A stretch of DNA of 64,000 nucleotides. Origin: Alcanivorax sp. DG881. GTDB lineage: Bacteria; Pseudomonadota; Gammaproteobacteria; Pseudomonadales; Alcanivoracaceae. Position numbers and translations under genes: made by a program. The DNA lies in assembly GCF_000155615.1 (NCBI RefSeq), contig NZ_DS989915.1, positions 351,295 to 415,294 of the forward strand, given 5' to 3'. Shown here piece by piece: positions 36,305-44,141 of this stretch (the first letter of the stretch is position 1; every line of letters begins with the position of its first letter). The notes beneath the pieces were generated by a model. It was not told the origin of the DNA. It did not search any database and saw nothing but the letters and a program-made list of their open reading frames with translations.

Positions 36305-37090
36305 ATGCGCAGTAAGACAATCGCTGCCATGCTGCTGGCCGCCGGACTTCCGGCGGTTTCGGTGGCTGCAGAAGATGCAGCCACCGACGAGGGCAGTGAA
36401 GTTTCAAAATGGTCTGGTGATATTGGTATCGGGCTGTTGTTCAAGCGTGGCAACACCAATTCCGACTCTACCAATGCCAACGTTAATATGGCACGGGACA
36501 GCGAGAAATGGCGCCATACCTTCAAGGCTGACGCCAATAACGAGAAGGAAGAGGATCCCGATACGGAAGAATATAACCGTACGGATGAGAACTACTTCGC
36601 TTCCTACAAGTTGGACCGCAAGCTGGGCGAAGATGCCAAGAACTACCTCTTCAATGTGCTGACCTACCAGAAAGATAATTTTTCGGGTTATCACTACGAA
36701 GCCAGTTATGCCATCGGTGTGGGTCGCCGCTGGATTGATTCGGATCTGCAGACTCTGGATGCAGAAATCGGTCCGGGTTATCGCGTAAAGTGTCTGGAGC
36801 CCCAGGACACCTATATGACCTGTCATAACTCCGAAGAAGATGCGATTGCGCGTATTGGTATCAAGTACGAGCTGCGTGTCAGTGACAACACCACCTTCAA
36901 GGAAGATTTCTCTACCGAGGTAGGTGAAGAGGGCTCTGACACACGTGCTGAAACGTCTTTGACCACGGCGATTAATTCCAGCTTTGCCCTGCGCCTGCGC
37001 CACTTGCTGGAGCATAATTCCTCGGTACCGCCAGGCACCAAGGAAACGGACCATACGTTCTCGGTCGGTGTGGTTTACACCCTTCAGTAG
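36305..37090 (+). CDS. DUF481 family outer-membrane beta-barrel protein
   Basis: A 261-residue exported protein with signal peptide MRSKTIAAMLLAAGLPAVSVAA and a body made of alternating-residue beta strands, matching DUF481 (YdiY-type) proteins. WSGDIGIGLLFKRGNTNSDS near residue 37 and the C-terminal HTFSVGVVYTLQ fit a barrel ending. The acidic turn EEDPDTEEYNRTDEN is typical of such barrels. Function unknown; possibly a salt-responsive barrel. Start is ATG 36305; an earlier in-frame start would lie inside mscS and lack a signal peptide. Confidence 0.88.
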   Translation: MRSKTIAAMLLAAGLPAVSVAAEDAATDEGSEVSKWSGDIGIGLLFKRGNTNSDSTNANVNMARDSEKWRHTFKADANNEKEEDPDTEEYNRTDENYFASYKLDRKLGEDAKNYLFNVLTYQKDNFSGYHYEASYAIGVGRRWIDSDLQTLDAEIGPGYRVKCLEPQDTYMTCHNSEEDAIARIGIKYELRVSDNTTFKEDFSTEVGEEGSDTRAETSLTTAINSSFALRLRHLLEHNSSVPPGTKETDHTFSVGVVYTLQ

Positions 37091-37112
37091 AACGTCCCTG
37101 GTAGCGCAAAAG

Positions 37113-37141
37113 CCCCGGCCTTTCAGGTTCGGGGTTTTTTT
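37113..37141 (+). terminator. Rho-independent terminator after the DUF481 gene
   Basis: CCCCGGCCT / AGGTTCGGGG hairpin with loop TTC, followed by seven T, 23 bases after the stop codon. Confidence 0.85.
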
Positions 37142-37326
37142 ATGGGTGGCGTTTAGTGGGCGAGACTGGATAGCAAAATGGTGGTGGGCTAAAGCATCGC
37201 ACCGGGTGGAAAATGGCAAAGCATTACCCCGGAGAATCGACTCTGCGATAGAGCTTTTGAGGCCCTGGACAGGGCGCAGCAGGGGGAGGAGGGCCTGGTT
37301 AGCGTGCTGCGGCCGCGAAGCGGCAT

Positions 37327-37356
37327 AAAAAAAGGAGCCCGAAGGCTCCTTTTTTA
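37327..37356. terminator. Bidirectional terminator for the pnt operon
   Basis: A 6-bp stem GGAGCC / GGCTCC with CGAA loop, flanked by A7 and T7, so it works on both strands. It lies 14 bases beyond the pntB stop. The 185 bases between this hairpin and the previous terminator hold no recognisable gene. Confidence 0.88.
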
Positions 37357-37369
37357 CGAAGGCAGTGGA

Positions 37370-38752
37370 TTAGCCTTCTTTCAGGGCAGTGGTAATGTCC
37401 AGCACTGCACCCTTGCCATCGCCGAACAACATCAGGGTGTTGTCCTTGGCAAACAGCGGGTTGGGCAGGCCAGCAAAACCAGCGCTCAGGGAGCGTTTTA
37501 CCACAACCACGGTCTTGGCCTTGTCCACGTTGAGGATGGGCATGCCGTAAATCGGGCTGCCTTTGTCTTCGCGGGCCATGGGGTTGGTTACGTCGTTGGC
37601 GCCCAGCACGATAGCCACGTCGGTTTGCTCGAAGGTTGGGTTGATCTGATCCATATCCTTGAGCTTGTCGTACGGTACTTCCGCTTCGGCCAGCAGTACG
37701 TTCATGTGGCCAGGCATGCGGCCCGCTACCGGGTGAATCGCGTATTCCACTTCGATACCGGCAGCTTCCAGGGTGTCTGCCATTTCGCGAACGGCGTGCT
37801 GCGCCTGGGCCATTGCCAGACCAAAGCCGGGAACAATAACGACGCGGCGAGCGGTTTCCAGCATCATCGCTACTTCGTCAGCAGAGGTGGACTTCACCTT
37901 GCCTGCGTAGACTTCGTCCGCATCCATGGCTTCGCCGGCTTCTGCCATCACACCGAAGAGCACATTGGTGAGAGAGCGATTCATGGCTTTACACATGATG
38001 CTGGTCAGGATCAGGCCAGATGCACCCACCAGGGAACCGGTAATGATCAGGGCGCTGTTGCCCATGACAAAACCGGCTGCAGAGGCTGCCACACCGGAGT
38101 AGGAGTTCAGCAGGGCGATCACAACGGGCATGTCTGCACCGCCAATCGGCAGTACCAGAAACAGGCCGAGCACCATGGCTGCTGCCACCAGACTCCAGAA
38201 CACGATTTCGTTACCCGGGTTAGCCACCAGGTAGCCGATGCCGACGAGAGAGCCGATAAACAGGATGGCGTTAACCAGTTTCATGCCGGGGAAGCCCATG
38301 GGCTGCCCGTCGATGAGTTCCTGCAGCTTGGCAAACGCCACAAGAGAACCGGTCAGGGTAACAGCACCAATCAATACGGCCGCGCCGGTGGCGATGATGG
38401 ATACCGTATCGTTGGCGGAACCACGGAAGAATTCCGCTGAGGCAACAGCAAAGGAGGCACCGCCACCAAAACCGTTGAGCAGCGCAATCATCTGCGGCAT
38501 GGAGGTCATCTGAACCTTCTTGGCCATGATGGCGCCAATCAGGCCACCGACGACGACGCCGGCAATGATCACTTCGTAGGTAACGATATGCTCGTTGAGC
38601 AGGGTTACCAAGGCGGCTACGCCCATACCGGCTGCTGCCAGCAGGTTACCGCGTACCGCTGTTTTCGGCTTGGTCAGCCCCTTGATGCCCAGCACAAACA
38701 GGCAGGCGGCGATCAAGTAGGCGATATCAATCCAGTTCTGAGAAACGTGCAT
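37370..38752 (-). CDS. pntB: NAD(P) transhydrogenase subunit beta
   Basis: A 460-residue subunit with eight or nine transmembrane helices, then the NADP(H)-binding dIII domain from about 285. The dIII fold is marked by VIVPGFGLAMAQAQHAVREM, YAIHPVAGRMPGHMNVLLAEA and VAIVLGANDVTNP. Proton-translocating transhydrogenase makes NADPH from NADH using the proton gradient. It lies three bases after pntAB in a three-gene operon of the Rhodospirillum type. Confidence 0.97.
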   Translation of the reverse strand: MHVSQNWIDIAYLIAACLFVLGIKGLTKPKTAVRGNLLAAAGMGVAALVTLLNEHIVTYEVIIAGVVVGGLIGAIMAKKVQMTSMPQMIALLNGFGGGASFAVASAEFFRGSANDTVSIIATGAAVLIGAVTLTGSLVAFAKLQELIDGQPMGFPGMKLVNAILFIGSLVGIGYLVANPGNEIVFWSLVAAAMVLGLFLVLPIGGADMPVVIALLNSYSGVAASAAGFVMGNSALIITGSLVGASGLILTSIMCKAMNRSLTNVLFGVMAEAGEAMDADEVYAGKVKSTSADEVAMMLETARRVVIVPGFGLAMAQAQHAVREMADTLEAAGIEVEYAIHPVAGRMPGHMNVLLAEAEVPYDKLKDMDQINPTFEQTDVAIVLGANDVTNPMAREDKGSPIYGMPILNVDKAKTVVVVKRSLSAGFAGLPNPLFAKDNTLMLFGDGKGAVLDITTALKEG

Positions 38753-38755
38753 GGT

Positions 38756-39031
38756 TTACTTCCTCTTGAACATCGCCAGCATTCGATTGGTGACCATAAA
38801 GCCGCCAATCACGTTAATGGTGGCCAGAACCACCGCGGCAAAGCCCAGCACATTGATCAACATGCCGGAATCAGACCCGGCCGCAATCAAGGCGCCCACC
38901 ACGGTGATACCGGAAATCGCGTTGGAACCGGACATCAGCGGGGTGTGCAGGGTCGGCGGAACCTTGGTGATCAGCTCCACGCCGAGGAAGATCGCCAGCA
39001 CAAACAGGGTAAGTTGGGCTACGAAATCCAT
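38756..39031 (-). CDS. pntAB: NAD(P) transhydrogenase subunit alpha part 2
   Basis: A 91-residue membrane subunit with three or four helices, corresponding to the C-terminal membrane part of E. coli PntA. GVELITKVPPTLHTPLMSG near 17 and SGITVVGALI near 41 are conserved. The start overlaps the pntAA stop (TAATG). Confidence 0.95.
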   Translation of the reverse strand: MDFVAQLTLFVLAIFLGVELITKVPPTLHTPLMSGSNAISGITVVGALIAAGSDSGMLINVLGFAAVVLATINVIGGFMVTNRMLAMFKRK

Positions 39032-40254
39032 TACTTTTCCTCCTTGCTGTCCGCGTCGGACGCTTCTTCCGCGGCTTCCGGCTCAGGCTTGGCCAGAGCG
39101 GGGAGACCCAGAATGTCGCGCAGACGGGCTTGGGGAACGTCGCCATCGTGACTGATCACGGTTTCGGCAACGATTTCGTCTTCGAAATCCAGCTGCAGCT
39201 CGCCGTTATCGTCGATCAGCAGGTTAAGCAGGTTTTCCATGTTCTTGCCAAACATCTGGCTGGCATGGAACGCCACAGAGGAGGGCACGTTTTCCGGACC
39301 GATGATGGTCACGCCGTGCTTCACTACTGTTTTGCCGGACTCGGTCAGGTCGCAGTTGCCGCCACGCTCAGCAGCCAGATCCACAATGATGGAACCGGGT
39401 TTCATGGCTTTCACCATGTCTTCGGTAACCAGGATCGGGCTCTTGGCGCCGGGAACCGCCGCGGTGGTGACGATAACGTCCATTTCCTTCACGACTTCGG
39501 TCATCAGCTCACGCTGACGCTTGAGGAAGTCTTCGCCCTGGGCCTTGGCGTAACCGCCGGAGCCTTCCGCTTCGCCGGTATCCAGATCGAGCTCGACCGG
39601 CTTGGCACCAACAGACAGGATCTGTTCACGGGCAGCAGGGCGAACGTCGTAGGCTTCAACGACAGCACCCAGGCGCTTGGCGGTGGCACAGGCCTGCAGG
39701 CCGGCAACACCCGCACCCATGATGAACACGCGTGACGGCTTCATGGTGCCGGCAGCGGTCATGTTCATGGGGAACATGCGTTGGGATTCGGTCGCGGCGA
39801 GCAGTACGCACTTGTAACCTGCGATCATGGCCATGGAAGACAGTACATCCATTGCCTGGGCGCGGGTAATACGCGGTACCAGCTCAAGCGCCAGGCCGGA
39901 AACTTTCTTTTCGGCCAGGGACTGGGCAAATTGCGGGTTGGCCAGCGGATCGGTCATGCCGATCAGAACCTGGCCTTCCTTCAGCTTGTTCAGATCCTCG
40001 TCACCGTTCTTGATGTTGCTACCAGGCGTTTGCACCTGCAGAACAACTTGAGCGGAAGAGAACACCTCATCGCGATCAACCAGCTTGGCTCCGGCAGCTT
40101 CATAAGTGCTGTCCGGATAACCGGCAATATCGCCGGCGCCGCGCTCGATGATGATCTCGACACCTTGTTTTTTCAGCAGTGCGCTGACATTGGCAGGCGT
40201 TAAAGCAACGCGCTGCTCGCCAGGGCAGATTTCTTTGGGAACACCGATAATCAC
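39031..40254 (-). CDS. pntAA: NAD(P) transhydrogenase subunit alpha part 1
   Basis: A 407-residue soluble NAD(H)-binding dI subunit, related to alanine dehydrogenase. The N-terminus IGVPKEICPGEQRVALTPANV is the family hallmark. The Rossmann motif GAGVAGLQACATAKRLGA lies near 178. ILVTEDMVKAMKPGSIIVDLA and the loop near 260 follow. The acidic C-terminal tail (about 375-407, EPEAAEEASDADSKEEK) is a flexible extension. Start is GTG 40254, with GGGGG about ten bases before it. Confidence 0.95.
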   Translation of the reverse strand: MIIGVPKEICPGEQRVALTPANVSALLKKQGVEIIIERGAGDIAGYPDSTYEAAGAKLVDRDEVFSSAQVVLQVQTPGSNIKNGDEDLNKLKEGQVLIGMTDPLANPQFAQSLAEKKVSGLALELVPRITRAQAMDVLSSMAMIAGYKCVLLAATESQRMFPMNMTAAGTMKPSRVFIMGAGVAGLQACATAKRLGAVVEAYDVRPAAREQILSVGAKPVELDLDTGEAEGSGGYAKAQGEDFLKRQRELMTEVVKEMDVIVTTAAVPGAKSPILVTEDMVKAMKPGSIIVDLAAERGGNCDLTESGKTVVKHGVTIIGPENVPSSVAFHASQMFGKNMENLLNLLIDDNGELQLDFEDEIVAETVISHDGDVPQARLRDILGLPALAKPEPEAAEEASDADSKEEK

Positions 40255-40337
40255 CTGCGTTACCCCCGTCTGTGGTTCGCAAATAATTGGCTATTCAGGA
40301 GGGAGGATATTGGCAACCCGAAACCTCTGAAAGCCTC

Positions 40338-40367
40338 GAAAAACGGCCGGTTCAGGTGAACCGGCCG
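40338..40367 (-). terminator. Leftward terminator after the ABC1/AarF kinase gene
   Basis: An 11-bp inverted repeat CGGCCGGTTCA / TGAACCGGCCG at 40344-40367, with five T after it on the minus strand. It lies about 120 bases past the kinase stop and upstream of pntAA, so it insulates the two units. Confidence 0.75.
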
Positions 40368-40422
40368 ATGAGCAGGGTGCTAACCTTATTGTGCACGTGC
40401 CAGCTTGGCAAATGACAAATGG

Positions 40423-40470
40423 TTATCGTACCGATAAGTGGCCGATAAATGAGCGTTTTGGCCTATCGGC
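40423..40470. promoter_or_regulatory. Cluster of TTATCG/CGATAA inverted repeats
   Basis: TTATCG-TAC-CGATAA at 40423-40437 is followed by a further CGATAA at 40443-40448, itself part of GCCGATA, which is matched by TATCGGC at 40464-40470. Several copies of one hexamer within 48 bases look like an operator or RNA structure. The position is in the 3' trailer of the kinase gene and upstream of the pnt terminator. Confidence 0.35.
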
Positions 40471-40486
40471 ACCCGTTATCATGGGA

Positions 40487-41914
40487 TTATCCGCCCGGAC
40501 TGATTGTTTTTTGATCAACCAGGGCGATATCGTCCTCTTCCTGCATGTGAATGAAGGGCTCAAGGATGGTGTTGCCACGCACCTCAGACTCGATTACATG
40601 CAAAAAGGTGTACGCGCCAAGCAGCTTGCGGGCCAGGAAGATGAACTCCTTGGGCGGCACATCGAAATGCACCGAGAGGGCGTTGCGGCCGGCACGATTC
40701 ATGATGCGGTTGGGCAGGTTGCTCTTGCCCCAGCAGTACTCGCCATTCTCATTCAGTACGGAGGCCGGGGGCGGAAAACGGTCCGGGTCCTGTAACACTT
40801 CAACCGCTTCGAAGCAGAGTTCGGAGAATTCCTCAAGCAATTTGCGCGGGGCGTTACGGGCCAGAAAGTCCAGGGCGTTAAGCGCCCGGATCAGCCGGTC
40901 AGTATCGTGGTAAAAGGAGGCACGAATCATCTCCCGGCCCGGGCCAAGCACTTCGTTGTCGAAATCACGGATGGCGCCGAAATCCAGCAGCACGATCTGG
41001 TCCTGCTCCGGGGTTTCCCCAATACGCAGCAGGTAGTTGCCGAAATTCGGGTCCGTTTGCATCTTGTTCCATTCGAACACTTCCCGACAGCACAGCTCCA
41101 TGATGGCGCGGCCGATAAAGTTGCGGCGGGTCTGGGACAACTCAAGCACGGCGGGATCATTGACGCCAATGCCTCGCTCGAAGGTCATGCACATGATGTT
41201 GTGCGTTGAGAATTCAGGAACAATTTCCGGAACCACAAAACGCGTGTCATCGGCCAGTGCGGTACGGAAATGGCGGGTGGTATGAGCCTCAAGGTCATAA
41301 TCCACTTCGCGCTTGAGCATCTCGCGCACTTCATCGAGCCACATGTTGAATTGCTCGGTCATGGGCACCAGGCGGCTCAATTTCAGCAGGCGCACCAGCG
41401 CACGCATGTCGGAATCAATCGCGTCAGCGACGCCGGGGTACTGGATCTTCAGGCACAGTTCCTTGCCATCTGACTTGCGCACGGCCTTGTGCACCTGCGC
41501 CAGCGAGGCGGCCCCCAGCGGTTGCTCTTCAATCTCCAGCTCAGCCAGTTTAACTTCACCGAGCTGGCGTTTGAGGTGCCGCTCGATGGCTGGCCATTCC
41601 AGTGCGGTTGTCTGGTTTTCCAGTGTATGCAGGGCAGTGGTGACCTCTTCTGGCAGGAAGTGTTCGCCGAACAATGCCATCATCTGGCCAATTTTCACCA
41701 CCGAACCTTTCAGGCTGCCCAGCTCTTCCACCAGCTCCTGGGCACGGGCAGACAAGATTTCCTTGCGCCGGTCATCACGTTTGTCTTTAGCGGTGAACAG
41801 TGTGCCTGCGCTGGCGGTGGCATACTTGGCCCCAGCCAGAAAGCCGGCTTTGGCCATTGAGAAGCGCCGCTCCACAGAACCTGTTTTAACCCGTTTTACT
41901 GTTTTACGTGCCAT
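40487..41914 (-). CDS. ABC1/AarF (UbiB-like) atypical kinase
   Basis: A 475-residue ABC1 (UbiB/COQ8) family protein. The KxGQ motif is KIGQ at residues 74-77; the Ala-rich nucleotide loop is PLGAASLAQVHKA; the lysine strand is ELCLKIQYPG; and the metal-binding region is QTDPNFGNYLL then VLLDFGAIRDF. It lacks the C-terminal membrane helices of true UbiB, so it is a soluble paralogue, and no ubiE or ubiJ is adjacent. ABC1 proteins are ATPases or kinases linked to ubiquinone and lipid handling. Its specific role here is unknown. It ends 120 bases before a leftward terminator. Confidence 0.9.
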   Translation of the reverse strand: MARKTVKRVKTGSVERRFSMAKAGFLAGAKYATASAGTLFTAKDKRDDRRKEILSARAQELVEELGSLKGSVVKIGQMMALFGEHFLPEEVTTALHTLENQTTALEWPAIERHLKRQLGEVKLAELEIEEQPLGAASLAQVHKAVRKSDGKELCLKIQYPGVADAIDSDMRALVRLLKLSRLVPMTEQFNMWLDEVREMLKREVDYDLEAHTTRHFRTALADDTRFVVPEIVPEFSTHNIMCMTFERGIGVNDPAVLELSQTRRNFIGRAIMELCCREVFEWNKMQTDPNFGNYLLRIGETPEQDQIVLLDFGAIRDFDNEVLGPGREMIRASFYHDTDRLIRALNALDFLARNAPRKLLEEFSELCFEAVEVLQDPDRFPPPASVLNENGEYCWGKSNLPNRIMNRAGRNALSVHFDVPPKEFIFLARKLLGAYTFLHVIESEVRGNTILEPFIHMQEEDDIALVDQKTISPGG

Positions 41915-42004
41915 AGTCGCGAGGAAACTCCATTTGCCATCCTGAAAGCCGGTGGCATTCTAGCCCGTATTGCAAAGCGGGTCATTGTCCCAAGGAGATA
42001 ACAA

Positions 42005-42775
42005 ATGGCGAGAACCTGGGTGTTATTGCGAGGCCTGGTTCGTGAAAAGCGGCATTGGGAAGGGTTCCCGGAGCAGTTTCAGGCTGCGGTGCCGCAGGAT
42101 ACGGTGATTACGCTGGACCTGCCCGGTAACGGCGAATTCTGGCAGGAGCGCAGCCCGACGCGGATTGCGGCCATGGTGGCCCATGCCCGTGAGCAGCTGC
42201 ACTCGCAAGGGCATAGCGGTCCTTATCATGTGGTGGCCCTGTCGCTGGGGGCGATGATGGCGGTGCAGTGGCTTTGCCAGGCTCCCCATGAGGTGGCGTT
42301 TGCCGGCCTGATCAATACCAGCGCCAGCCGCTTCAGTCCTTTCTGGCAGCGCTTGCGACCCATGAATTACCGCCGATTGTTGCGAGAGGCCGTGTTCAGC
42401 CGCGACACCCTGCGCAAAGAGACCGCCATCCTTGAGATTACCTCGAATATGCGCGAGCGTGATTTTCTTCACGCCCTGGCGGAAAAATGGGCTGACTATG
42501 CAGCCTCGCAGCCGGTGTCGCTCAACAACAGCCTGCGCCAGCTTCTGGCTGCCATACGCTTCAGGGCGCCGGTGGCGCTGCCGGATTCTGTGCCGGTAAT
42601 CATTGTTAACGGGCAGGGGGATCGCCTGGTCAGCCCCAGCTGCTCCCGCCGCCTGGCCGCCGCCTGGCAACTGCCACTGAAAGTGCATGCTGAAGCGGGC
42701 CATGATCTTCCGCTGGATGCGCCCCGATGGCTTATCAATACGCTTCTTGAGGGGGTAACAGATTCCTCTGTTTAG
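42005..42775 (+). CDS. Alpha/beta hydrolase
   Basis: A 256-residue soluble alpha/beta hydrolase. The first strand WVLLRGLVREKRHWEGF has RG in place of the usual HG oxyanion motif. LDLPGNGEF precedes the nucleophile elbow ALSLGAM (Ser near 81). The acid lies in NGQGDRLV near 205 and the His in AEAGHDLPLDAP near 229. Substrate unknown; related to BioH/RsbQ-type hydrolases. It stands alone, divergent from the ABC1 kinase. An AAGGAG ribosome site precedes ATG 42005. Confidence 0.88.
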   Translation: MARTWVLLRGLVREKRHWEGFPEQFQAAVPQDTVITLDLPGNGEFWQERSPTRIAAMVAHAREQLHSQGHSGPYHVVALSLGAMMAVQWLCQAPHEVAFAGLINTSASRFSPFWQRLRPMNYRRLLREAVFSRDTLRKETAILEITSNMRERDFLHALAEKWADYAASQPVSLNNSLRQLLAAIRFRAPVALPDSVPVIIVNGQGDRLVSPSCSRRLAAAWQLPLKVHAEAGHDLPLDAPRWLINTLLEGVTDSSV

Positions 42776-42807
42776 TGTGTTGACCGCAACTGCCCGCTGC
42801 CCTAAGT

Positions 42808-42849
42808 TCTATTCAGAACCCGCGAGTTCTGGTGTGGATTCTGAATAGA
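42808..42849. promoter_or_regulatory. 11-bp inverted repeat, probable operator of the DUF2236 gene
   Basis: Perfect arms TCTATTCAGAA (42808-42818) and TTCTGAATAGA (42839-42849). A nested CAGAAC / GTTCTG pair lies at 42814-42819 and 42826-42831. The gene starts 21 bases after the right arm. There is no T-run, so an operator or promoter-overlapping structure is favoured over a terminator of the upstream hydrolase. Confidence 0.6.
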
Positions 42850-42869
42850 GCAACAATGAAGAGGTATGC

Positions 42870-44012
42870 ATGGCAACGCCGCAGGAATTGACCCGTTTTG
42901 CGAAAGGCCCACAGTCCCCCCAGGAGCGTATCTGGTGGGACCGCTATTCCCACGAGAAGCTGAATGCCTGGCGCCAGGTACAGGACCCGCTAGCGGATCG
43001 TTGTGCCGCACAGATTAAATTCACCCGGCCGTCCGGGTTGCTTGATGAGGTGGAGCGGCGCGCTGAAACGGAGGGGGGCGATTTTCAGGCCTTCCTGGAT
43101 CATTGCCATACCGTACCGAGCTGGGTGGATTTCGAGGAGATGGAGTTGGGGCGACGCATGTATCGTCGCAATGGCGCCCTGCAGGGGCTGGTGCTGATGT
43201 GTTCCAGCCTGGTTGAAGGCTATGCGCACAACAAGCCGTCCCAGGTGCTGGTTGCCACCGGACGGCTACAGAAGGATGTGTCCCGGCGGATCTATGAAAC
43301 CGGGCAGATGCTGCACAATATTGTCGGGGATGACGGCATTCGCCCCGGCGGGTTGGGGCACCGAACCTTGATGGAAGTCCGGCTGCTACATGCGGCGGTC
43401 CGGCAATTCCTGGCCAGCAACCCGCGCTGGGACAATGAAAAGTATGACCTGCCGATCAATCAGGAAGATATGGCCGGCACGGTGCTGGAGTTTGATTTCA
43501 TGGTGGTTCGGGGGCTTAAGCGCCTCGGATTGCCCATTTCCCGGCGTGAGCATGAGTCCATGCATTATTTCTGGCGTTATGCCGGGTATCTGCTGGGCGT
43601 GAACGAGGCCTTGCTGACCAGCACACTGGAAGAGCAGAGTGTCCTGGCTATGCAGCTGACCTCGCATCTCTACGATCCCACGCCGGATAGTGAGTCCCTG
43701 GCCAAGGCCTTGCTCAAGGACATGTCCGGCAAGCCGCCCTTTAATCTTTCCTACGATGTGCTGCTGGCGTTCAGCCGTTACCTGATCGGTGACCAGGTGG
43801 CGGATGATCTGAATATTCACAGCACCATTCCTGCCTCCGCCGCCGTCAGAGTGGTGAAGACAGCGATCACCACAGCCAGTTTCGGTTTGCGCTTGTTGCC
43901 GGACCCGGCCAAACGGGCATTGGAAGGGCTGAATCACCAGCTGGGCCGGCGCACCTTGAAAGCCGGACTGGGCGACAACCCGGCCCGCTGGGGATTCAAG
44001 GCTCTGGCCTGA
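42870..44012 (+). CDS. DUF2236 / MpaB-type oxygenase family protein
   Basis: A 380-residue, mostly helical protein of the DUF2236 family, which includes MpaB oxygenases and latex-clearing protein Lcp. Typical landmarks: the RTLMEVRLLHAAVRQFL segment near 165-181 (conserved Arg and His that flank haem in Lcp), ILSN-like NQEDMAGTVLEFDFMVVRGL near 195, and FWRYAGYLLGVNE near 238. No signal peptide or haem-binding CxxCH is visible. Marine hydrocarbon degraders often carry several copies. Catalytic activity is not proved by sequence alone. Preceded by a strong inverted repeat that could control it; the terminator at 44083-44113 follows. Confidence 0.86.
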   Translation: MATPQELTRFAKGPQSPQERIWWDRYSHEKLNAWRQVQDPLADRCAAQIKFTRPSGLLDEVERRAETEGGDFQAFLDHCHTVPSWVDFEEMELGRRMYRRNGALQGLVLMCSSLVEGYAHNKPSQVLVATGRLQKDVSRRIYETGQMLHNIVGDDGIRPGGLGHRTLMEVRLLHAAVRQFLASNPRWDNEKYDLPINQEDMAGTVLEFDFMVVRGLKRLGLPISRREHESMHYFWRYAGYLLGVNEALLTSTLEEQSVLAMQLTSHLYDPTPDSESLAKALLKDMSGKPPFNLSYDVLLAFSRYLIGDQVADDLNIHSTIPASAAVRVVKTAITTASFGLRLLPDPAKRALEGLNHQLGRRTLKAGLGDNPARWGFKALA

Positions 44013-44082
44013 TAGCAGCGGCGCACAGCGTGAATGCCAGGCGATTTCTTTCCTGACTTGCTGACCTGCCGATAATGGCAAA

Positions 44083-44113
44083 TAAAAAAACCGGCCTTGA
44101 AGCCGGTTTTTTT
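44083..44113. terminator. Bidirectional terminator between the DUF2236 gene and prc
   Basis: A stem ACCGGC / GCCGGT with short loop, flanked by seven A and seven T, serving the two convergent genes. Confidence 0.88.
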
Positions 44114-44141
44114 ATGTCTTGCGTTTGCGCTGCGGCGAAAG

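Noticed and set aside
42808-42849. Inverted repeat as the terminator of the upstream hydrolase gene
   Set aside because: No T-run follows either arm and the 20-base central spacer is long; an operator reading fits better.
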